Source: Helicoverpa zea
Taxonomy: Eukaryota; Arthropoda; Insecta; Lepidoptera; Noctuidae
Assembly (NCBI RefSeq): GCF_022581195.2
Contig: NC_061480.1
Coordinates: 620,001-684,000 of the forward strand
Length of the DNA: 64,000 bases
Direction: 5' to 3'
In this document: positions 59,101 through 64,000 of the stretch, piece by piece
Numbering within the stretch: position 1 is the first letter of the stretch
How the letters are laid out: each line of letters starts with the position of its first letter
Translations under genes and position numbers: made by a program
Notes under the pieces: generated by a model
What the model was told of the DNA's origin: nothing
Databases searched by the model: none
Seen by the model: the letters and a program-made list of their open reading frames with translations, nothing else

Positions 59101-61948
59101 AGGGTTCCTTTGCAAATCTTTTACAAAAGCACAATTTATGAGACTCGTTACAATACTCACAACGTATGTTGCTTGAACTCACTACCATTGATTTAGTAAC
59201 ATGCGAATGATTGTTCTGATTTTGAAGATTTCTCTTCGGTTCTATAAATTCAAGAGCGCGGAATCGGTTCTCTAAAAACGTAGCAAATTCATCATAAGTA
59301 GGCAACTCATTGGAATCGTGATTACTCAGGCTTAATTCCCATTGTTTCCGCGTTTCTGAATCGAGCTTAAAAGTAACTATGTGAATGATAATGACATCCC
59401 AAGTTGTCACATCTACCTTAAGATTTTTCAAACCGTTAAGACAGTCATTTGTTGTGTCTAACAACTCCTTTAAAGAATTCGCTGACTCAACATGCATACG
59501 TTTTAACCCGAAAAGACGTTTCAAAATGCAATTAACTAAATACTTTTTATTGCTGTATCTTTTCTCTAATTGCGCCCAACACTGACTGTAATTTACTTCG
59601 GAAACCGGTGTTTGTCTAACAAGCTGTTCAGCCTCGCCGCTAAGATGACTCTTCAAGTAGTGCATTTTCTGAACATTGTCTAAACTACTATTGTTATGCA
59701 CGAGTGATACAAATAAGTCTCTAAAAGTTGTCCACTCAGAGTATTTGCCACTAAAATTTGGAATTGATATTTTTGGTAATTTTACAAAAGAGTTTATACT
59801 TGATTTATTAGAAGTACCAGCTTCAGAAATAGTAGCCTTAGGAACATCATATTTAGCAAGCATGGACTTAATCAGACATGTGTATGTGACATATGTGTCT
59901 TCTGTACTATCATATAATTCCGATAACATTTTATTCCCTTGCGTTTCATATTGCTCATGCAGTTTAGTGTAATTAGTTACAAACAAATTCCAGTCCCGTT
60001 CTAATAACTCTCTTCTAGTTTGAATATAATCAACAGACAGTCTTTCTTTAGGCGACTTTTTAAAATTACTCAAGCCTCGATGAATAACATTTTGAAGTTC
60101 CTTTAAAAGATTGACTAACCCTTCCATTTTATTGACTAAAATAACAACTAACAAAAGATAAACAATTAACTTGTGTAAATAAACAACTCTAACCAAATGT
60201 CATCAAACTTAACAAGAACAATATATAACATACAACACAATTTAAAATAAATTTCATAAATACTTGAATGAATTTTTCTAAGTGACCAAACTAAGGAATT
60301 AAGCTAAGTGTAAAAATTTACTAAAATTTTCACAAGTGTTTGATCTTAATTTACTGGGACGGAAATCCGGCATAGACTCCCCGTTCCCTCGTTTTTTCTA
60401 AAACTATTCTAAGTCTAACATGCACAAATTACTCTAAGATAAAATTAAGTTAAAATAAACTAAGTCTTTTCTTCATAGATCACAATCCGATAAAATATTC
60501 TAAGTCCGAAATTTCTTTGGAATAGAGTTTAAAGTTACTTGAAACTTCTCTTGAAATATAACAATGAAAAGAGTACTCACAGTTGCACTTCACACTAACA
60601 CACTATGAACCTGCAAGTGGCGCCCTCTGTGGCTGGTCGCGGAACTACGCGTACGTCCCCTGTGACGTCGCGTGACGGCTGCGCCTGCGTCACCTTGCTG
60701 TCTTCTAGTGGAGTGTTGATCTGAGTGGCGCCCTCTGGTGGCCACTCGTTGAACTAATCCGCCAAAGCTGCTGGCTCAGCTCACCGCCTATGCTGTGTGA
60801 AGCTGTCGCCGCTAGTGCGGAGGACTCGCGTACCTTTCTGTAGCGATCCACTACAAGTACGCGGAAAAACGGCCAACGCGGTGGCCGTTTTGAACTCAAA
60901 AAAACTGTCCAAACGATCCGGGTCGTATAGGACCAATGTTTCCTAGCTAAGCTACTAGGTGATCTGCTGACCTACTAGCACACAAGATGGGGTGAATATA
61001 AATAAAACCGCCTCTGTGTACTGATCTAAGCTGGTATATTATTTGGTCTTACAAATCAATTTTGCCTAATAGTTTCATTGGTAACGAAACCATAGCTCGC
61101 TTTTAAACGCGACAACGCCATCTATCGAGCCATGAGACAACTTTTGAACAATAATATTTTTTGACTTTAACAATAAGTTTGGTCTTGAACACCACTTTCT
61201 ATGTTTTACCTCCTCTCACACGGAGGATTGAGCATTAATCACCACGCTTGCTCAATGCGGGTTGCTGATTTCAGACGATATAGTCCAGGTTTCCTCAAGA
61301 TGTTTTCCTTCACCTTTTTATGAGCCATTTTCCAACATCTACTTAGAAAGTACATACAAACTTAGAAAAGTTGGAATGTACATACCTACTCTGATTTACG
61401 TAATTGACTTTTGAAGTAGTGTAAATCAAACAAGTATATAAAAAAGACAAAATTATATCTCCAGTATACCGATATAGCCCACAGGATTAGCATGTTGAAG
61501 TGGCAATGGGCAGGCCATATTGTTCGCAGAGCAGATTGCCGAAAAGTGCTGGAGTGGAGACTACGGACTAGCAAGCGCAGCGTAGGATGTCCACCAACAA
61601 GGTGGATAGACGACCTTATAAAGGTCGCCGGAAGACGCTGGATGCAGGTCGCCTCCAACAGGTATCTGTGGAGATCTAAGGGGGATGCCTATGTTTAGCA
61701 GTGGACGTCCCATGGCTGAGATGATGATGATGATGAAGATATCTCCAGTAAGCAAAAAATCGGATGGATAGTATATGGGAAACAGAAATGTTCTTACATC
61801 TCCTCAAGATGAGATGATTGTCCCCGAGCGTGGTGATGGCTGGTCTGCCGATCCTCTTCACGCTAGTCGTCACCCAGTCGTGGTACTTCCCATAGTCCAA
61901 GAACCTAGCGGGAGCCTGGCAACCAGGGCCGTAGACACCGAAACCTAG
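53188..61948 (-). CDS. S1 serine-protease-like gene, last three exons
   Basis: Exon at 61798-61948 (tttccag acceptor) reads LGFGVYGPGCQAPARFLDYG then KYHDWV...; this matches the end of trypsin-fold domains (G-x-x-x-Y-G-x-x-C...P-A-R-x-x-D-Y...Y-x-D-W-V). It leaves 1 nt at gtaaga. The next exon 54097-54209 joins in phase and reads SLGHMQRYGPCDREETTREL...; it ends in phase 0 at gtaagt. The last exon 53188-53544 (tttacag acceptor) encodes 118 residues starting VTLIGTLEYSCVIIRAQYSK and stops at 53188. The catalytic H-D-S region is not seen; it would lie beyond the window or in exons I missed, so activity cannot be judged. The extra C-terminal part (about 155 residues) is not recognised. BEL-2 occupies the intron between the first two exons. 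Confidence 0.55.
53578..53797 (-). repeat. High-copy lepidopteran retroposon repeat, inverse copy
   Basis: Antisense copy of the 52916 element, on the other side of the last protease exon. Confidence 0.6.
53925..54072 (+). repeat. High-copy lepidopteran retroposon repeat, 5'-truncated
   Basis: Contains aagccgaccccaacatagtt and ends aaggttcgggagatgg. Confidence 0.6.
54347..54601 (-). repeat. BEL-2 3' LTR
   Basis: 255 bp; contains gctcgatagatggcgttgtc (sense), also present in the split LTR at 44785-44860. Confidence 0.92.
54935..60127 (-). CDS. BEL-2 gag-pol polyprotein (1730 aa)
   Basis: The start chosen is the ATG at 60125-60127 (MEGLVNLLKELQNV); codons upstream are open but have no ATG. 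In order: gag region (IPNFSGKYSEW...), Cys/His clusters (CEYCNESHKLCFC about 320; CFNCLGGNHTVINC about 354; CKLCHKRHH), aspartic protease ALLDQGSQ (about 454), RT with YYMDDLM (about 872), RNase H with GFCDAS (about 1062), H2C2 finger (about 1372-1405), integrase catalytic D, D, E in GVDYAG (about 1433), SDNGT (about 1502) and GLWEAG (about 1546), then the family's C-terminal domain. It would make cDNA from its own RNA and integrate it. No stop or frameshift and no envelope gene. Clearly a different lineage from BEL-1 (YMDD instead of YVDD, different gag). Confidence 0.94.
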   Translation of the reverse strand: MEGLVNLLKELQNVIHRGLSNFKKSPKERLSVDYIQTRRELLERDWNLFVTNYTKLHEQYETQGNKMLSELYDSTEDTYVTYTCLIKSMLAKYDVPKATISEAGTSNKSSINSFVKLPKISIPNFSGKYSEWTTFRDLFVSLVHNNSSLDNVQKMHYLKSHLSGEAEQLVRQTPVSEVNYSQCWAQLEKRYSNKKYLVNCILKRLFGLKRMHVESANSLKELLDTTNDCLNGLKNLKVDVTTWDVIIIHIVTFKLDSETRKQWELSLSNHDSNELPTYDEFATFLENRFRALEFIEPKRNLQNQNNHSHVTKSMVVSSSNIRCEYCNESHKLCFCKRFAKEPLEERRNFVAQHNICFNCLGGNHTVINCKKPTTCKLCHKRHHSLLHPNLDGTNKGDTASEPTVVEASPSTSSVPVVSCVSTNTVPVPGQVLLATALVKAESNTDNYQVVRALLDQGSQACFVTEDTVQFLRLKKIPIHGMVSGLGQKSTIAKHMVNITIQSRVDSGFKLNFNAYVISKITSYLPDQALNKNAFNWLDTTNLQLADPQFNQPSKIDILLGADVYGCIIKTGIIKSPTATLIAQNTTLGWILSGVVHRSNTNNSSSYTQPCVSVAHAQFNLDQLLKQFWEIQDQTSTKKILSPEEQQCEDFYKATTKRRADGRYEVRLPFRVNDPQCTAGDSRAIAENRLKSLEKRLAKNTELKEKYSNVIEEYLRLGHMRPVKPDDNKKEIAVYLPHHAVVREDKTTTKVRIVFNASQKNDKGVSLNDTLMVGPTLQADLRHTIMRWRTHSIGLVADIIKMYRQIRVADEDAMFQRILWRSSPNESIKDYELVTVTFGTASAPYLAVRTLHQIAYDEGDEYPLVTEKVLRCYYMDDLMTGCDDVTTGIKIYKQMKELLAKGGFELQKWSTNNKELLDQINTIEHKVENSEENESKAKERDQKQLEMKLDNTMKILGLTWDRNDDSFRYTVHLPPLQNTPATKRTVISDIARLFDPLGWLAPTIVVAKIFIQQLWLAGLGWDEPLTKQLTEEWRTYREQLTLLTEVHIPRWLGKTVETDVELHGFCDASKVAYSAVVYMRITKDVREVKVSLVAAKTRVAPIKQVSIPRLELCGAVLLSQLLMETAEVLNIPKDRVKAWTDSTVVLAWINSHPSKWKTFVANRTSEILTTMTASQWFHVSTKDNPADVASRGLSPSLFRQNTMWFSGPQFLKETEISYIRPKNLEINLEQSIKTHVGVIISDDFDLLERFSSLPKLLKVVAYCRRFLNRDARSKLYLQNKEIHEALECCIKIVQKKEFSTEYKQLYDKSDLPLKNSTLKSLCPYLDDKGIMKAQGRIDKAPLDELIKHPIILPKKSHFTQLLIADAHSKTLHGGPQLMINYLRTAYWIIGVRELVKLYVRKCIICAKQRATIRNQMMGSLPSIRCSPARPFLHSGVDYAGPINIRTTKGRGHKSYKGYICLFVCMSTRALHLEVVSDMTTQAFLAAFRRFVSRRGHCSKLWSDNGTTFVGASRELQQISTLQSSIAENLEANGTEWHFIPPHAPNFGGLWEAGVKSTKYHIKRVVGESTLTYEELTTFLTQVEACLNSRPISVIHLDDPGESMPLTPGHFLIGEPLVSVPDYNYDNVSVGSLTRWQFVQRMLQSFWKRWSNEYLTNLMNRYKWSFIVPEPNIGDVVLIKEDDLPPSRWMLGRVVEKHPGDDKVTRVVTLKTKTSIIKRPTNKLCILPVADK
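60128..60913 (-). other. BEL-2 5' leader
   Basis: Untranslated region between primer site and gag ATG. The LTR-proximal half (about 60600-60900) is GC-richer than the rest of the element. No separate gene recognised. Confidence 0.5.
60914..60935 (-). promoter_or_regulatory. BEL-2 primer-binding site candidate
   Basis: Two bases inside the 5' LTR the sense strand reads TGGTCCTATACGACCCGGAT. TGG fits a tRNA CCA end; the tRNA was not identified. Confidence 0.5.
60937..61191 (-). repeat. BEL-2 5' LTR
   Basis: 255 bp, identical by eye to the 3' copy; would hold the promoter. Confidence 0.92.
61205..61330 (-). repeat. Retroposon fragment ('acgcttgctcaatgcgggtt')
   Basis: Contains tcctctcacacggaggattg, cacgcttgctcaatgcgggt and gatgttttccttcacc, a phrase seen in lepidopteran LINE 3' regions. 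Lies in the protease-like gene intron. Confidence 0.5.
61440..61740 (+). pseudogene. RTE-like LINE, C-terminal fragment of ORF2 plus (GAT)n tail
   Basis: The plus strand encodes MLKWQWAGHIVRRADCRKVL, then VGCPPTRWIDDLIKVAGRRW and a stop at 61698. The motif K-W-x-W-A-G-H-I...R.P.TRW.DD...G..W is the C-terminus of RTE-clade reverse transcriptases. The tail tgagatgatgatgatgatga follows at once. It is a 5'-truncated insertion in the intron of the protease-like gene, on the opposite strand. Confidence 0.75.
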
Positions 61949-61984
61949 CTGGAAACAGTTATATTATATTAAGTATTGAGTATT

Positions 61985-62165
61985 GAAGAAGCACAGCATC
62001 GGATTGCACGTTAATGTCGGTCCTGTGCCTGATCTCTCTCCGGTGGTGTCGGATTGCCGTCACATCGCGCTATGAGAGTGAAGGAATAGTAAGTGCACCT
62101 GTGTCCAAGCAAATGCTCGTGCACTATAATATGTCTAGCGCAGCTGGCTGATCTCCTTATATGAG
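61985..62165. repeat. Dispersed repeat ('cgcgctatgagagtgaaggaat')
   Basis: Contains gctatgagagtgaaggaata, gtgcacctgtgtccaagcaa and ctcgtgcactataatatgtc, a familiar lepidopteran repeat by memory. No frame. Confidence 0.4.
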
Positions 62166-62680
62166 ATTTGACACCATCTCGGAAAGAGTAGTTTTACCCT
62201 TTGATATCTGAGCGCAAAAGCCGTTTTTATCCTCTAAAGCGGCAAAGTGATTTGAATTTAGAACATCGTGTGCAATACTCCATTTCTGACAATCTTGATA
62301 AGACTTTTCAAACAAATACGTATTAAACAAATAAAATATTGCTTAAAATTATTATTCAATTTGTTTTTTTTTGCATTTAGTAATTTCCTCGATGAGGTGG
62401 GATGAAAAGTTACGTGTTGCACTCGAGTGCAAAGATTTTTCACCTTTTGCTCTTTTGATTCCCTCGCTATCGCTCAGGATTCTAATTACATATATTAATT
62501 ATTTTAGAATCCTTCGCTTGCTCGGTCATCAAAAATGAGCCCGCGGTTAAAAAGCAACTTTGCACTCTTGTATAACAAATAACTATTACTGATGATGCAG
62601 ATATGTTCTGTTAACGATTCTGGACCACCAGTTTTTTTTGCGCACTGCTTAAAATTCATTCCTGTATGTAGCTGTGAACG
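62166..62680. other. No gene recognised
   Basis: AT-rich with short frames. One of them (62560-62660, minus) was weighed as a protease exon and not accepted. Confidence 0.35.
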
Positions 62681-62684
62681 GTTA

Positions 62685-62742
62685 ATAAAAACCAGCGAAG
62701 TGGGAGTGGAATTCGCGTACGAAGGGTTCCGTACCATTATGT
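62685..62742 (-). repeat. Retroposon tail ('aatggtacggaaccct'), minus copy
   Basis: Minus strand reads ataatggtacggaacccttc...cacttcgctggttttta, matching 49514-49570. Confidence 0.55.
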
Positions 62743-62909
62743 ATTTTTTTTAATAATTCATCTTCAATAATACACCCATACTTTCTCAGAAGTTTGATAA
62801 AACGAATTTGACCGTTACTTTTACTTTATGACATTACTTTGGCTTTTACTTTTGATTAAGAAACTGGCTGTAAAAAGCTGAAATTATCAAGCAAGTGGTT
62901 ACTCTCAAG

Positions 62910-63128
62910 TATAGTTACCGGCACGAATCTTGAGCTCTGACCTTCACCTGCGCAGAAGTCATTTATTGGGTCCCTTTTGTGGTATGAAGTGAGGCGCGGG
63001 GGCGGGCTAAGGCGGTGATTGGCCCGCAGTGCATCGTGTCATAGCCGTCACTCGGGATTGGTTCTTTGCTAATAAATCACTTCTGCGCAGATGTAGGTCA
63101 GAGCTCAAGATTCGTGCCGATAACTATA
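62910..63128 (+). mobile_element. TATA-ended MITE, long subfamily
   Basis: TATAGTTACCGGCACGAATC to GTGCCGATAACTATA; the same interior as 4667-4885. Confidence 0.85.
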
Positions 63129-63767
63129 GCCAGAAGAAGAACAGATATAGAAACTATACCAGTCTCCATCGCTTGCCCACTTTGACGACCAGAATGGCTC
63201 CACTACGCCACACACACCATCCACCAGCTATGCTTCGAGCGCACGCCGTGTGAGAGGGCCACATCGTATCCACGTCCAGCTAAAGAGTAAACGGGTTTCT
63301 ATAACATGTCTAAGCGTTGATTTGAGATTCGAGATTGAATTTTGTCATGAGCGCCGTACAAACTATGTATTTCCATTTCTAATTTCTAAAATAGAAGAGT
63401 ATGGAAGGAGACAAGTAGACAGGAGGACCACAAATAAAATTTTAATAAGGGCAGGAGCATGTTATTGAATATTTAATTTAAATAACAACCCGCATTGAGC
63501 AGGTGTGGTAAATAACGCTCATTCATTTTCTGTCAGAGAGGAGGCCACAGCCCAGCAGTGGGACGATAAAAAGACTGATGATATATGCAATATTATTATG
63601 CAGATATAACGTTGTTGTTATTAAGCTGATAATTGTATTTGTGAACACGCAAAACTCAGGACTGATTTGGAAAATTGTTTCAGTGTTTCCATTTACCGAG
63701 TTTGTAGGCTATATTTGGCTTTCTAAGTATATTTGGACACCAATAACTGTGTTTCGGATGGCACGTT
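63129..63767. other. No gene; one LINE tail piece
   Basis: gaggccacagcccagcagtgggacg followed by gactgatgatat (63539-63584) is an RTE-type 3' tail. The rest is unassigned. Confidence 0.4.
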
Positions 63768-64000
63768 AAACTGTAGGGCCCGGCTGTCATTGAACATCCT
63801 TGGCAGTCGTTACGTTAGTCAGAAGCCAGTAAGTCTGACACCAGTCTAACCAAGGGGTATCGGGTTCACCGGGTTAACTGGGCTGAGGAGGTCAGATACG
63901 CAATCGCTCCTTGTAAAGCACTGGTACTCAGCTGAATCCGGTTAGACTGGAAGCCGACCCCGACATAGTTGGGAAAAGGCTCGGAGGATGATGATGATGC
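63768..64000 (+). repeat. High-copy lepidopteran retroposon repeat, to the window edge
   Basis: ggctgtcattgaacatcctt ... aaggctcggaggatgatgat; the fullest sense copy of the 2645-2932 family. Confidence 0.65.

Larger units (their letters stand above)
54347..61191 (-). mobile_element. Complete BEL/Pao LTR retrotransposon (BEL-2)
   Basis: 6845 bp; LTRs 54347-54601 and 60937-61191 (255 bp each) show no difference by eye. Ends TGTT...AACA. CCACT flanks both sides (54342-54346, 61192-61196). One uninterrupted gag-pol frame on the minus strand. A purine-rich tract (ggtgggcggta) precedes the 3' LTR and a TGG-starting primer site follows the 5' LTR. It looks intact and recent, and sits in an intron of the protease-like gene in the same orientation. 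Confidence 0.94.

Noticed and set aside
60128..60196. Upstream extension of BEL-2 gag
   Set aside because: Open frame without an ATG; the first ATG is at 60127.
54935..60196. Endogenous retrovirus with an envelope gene
   Set aside because: Neither BEL element has a frame between pol and the 3' LTR; they are LTR retrotransposons.
62504..62737. Possible upstream exon of the protease-like gene (FKQCAKKTGGPESLTEHICI)
   Set aside because: It resembles no specific S1 segment and overlaps a retroposon tail; acceptor and phase could not be tied to the 61.9-kb exon.

Overview
The window is eukaryotic and almost certainly lepidopteran (moth or butterfly). The DNA is AT-rich and intron-containing. It is crowded with repeats of the kinds known from Lepidoptera: short Helitron-like elements running from a TC...ACTAATATTAT start to a CTAG end, LINE tails ending in (GAT)n, BEL/Pao and copia LTR elements, and many palindromic MITEs. 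I see no rRNA gene, CRISPR array, prokaryotic operon or free-standing tRNA gene. The two tRNA-like stretches are SINE heads.

Host-type genes are few and small, and are read here by joining exons whose splice sites and phases agree. (1) Five THAP-type C2CH zinc-finger genes lie at 4.9-6.8 kb (-), 28.0-31.1 kb (-), 33.7-35.1 kb (-), 48.1-48.8 kb (-) and 49.9-51.2 kb (+). Each starts with a short Cys-containing exon that joins in phase 2 to an exon with the C-x2-H pair and an AVPT-like box. (2) A set of very basic first exons occurs in three tandem copies (37.1-37.5, 39.8-40.2, 42.6-43.0 kb, all -), with possible relatives at 8.3, 25.1 and 26.1 kb. A YqaJ-like exon at 35.8-36.0 kb may belong to the same gene. 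(3) The last exons of an S1 serine-protease-like gene run along the minus strand from 61.9 to 53.2 kb.

Left third (1-24.6 kb): the start of a LINE ORF1 leaves the left edge. Then come MITEs, a Harbinger relic and Helitrons, then a copia element (13058-24561) with identical 195-bp LTRs. Its gag-pol frame is split by a complete BEL/Pao element (16136-22866), and its leader carries a piggyBac-type MITE.

Middle (24.6-52 kb): the THAP genes sit among MITEs that fill their introns. From 37.0 to 43.5 kb a roughly 3-kb unit is repeated in tandem; MITEs present in one copy and absent from the others order the events. The third copy is broken by a 4-kb composite insertion (43505-47517). This holds a 120-bp minisatellite, a BEL remnant whose LTR is itself split by a Jockey-like LINE fragment, a Harbinger MITE and a large foldback repeat.

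Right (52-64 kb): a second complete BEL/Pao element (54347-61191, identical LTRs, 5-bp target duplication) lies in an intron of the protease-like gene. Most of the window is therefore a record of nested and recent transposition around small DNA-binding-protein genes. All product names rest on motifs read by eye; no database search was possible.
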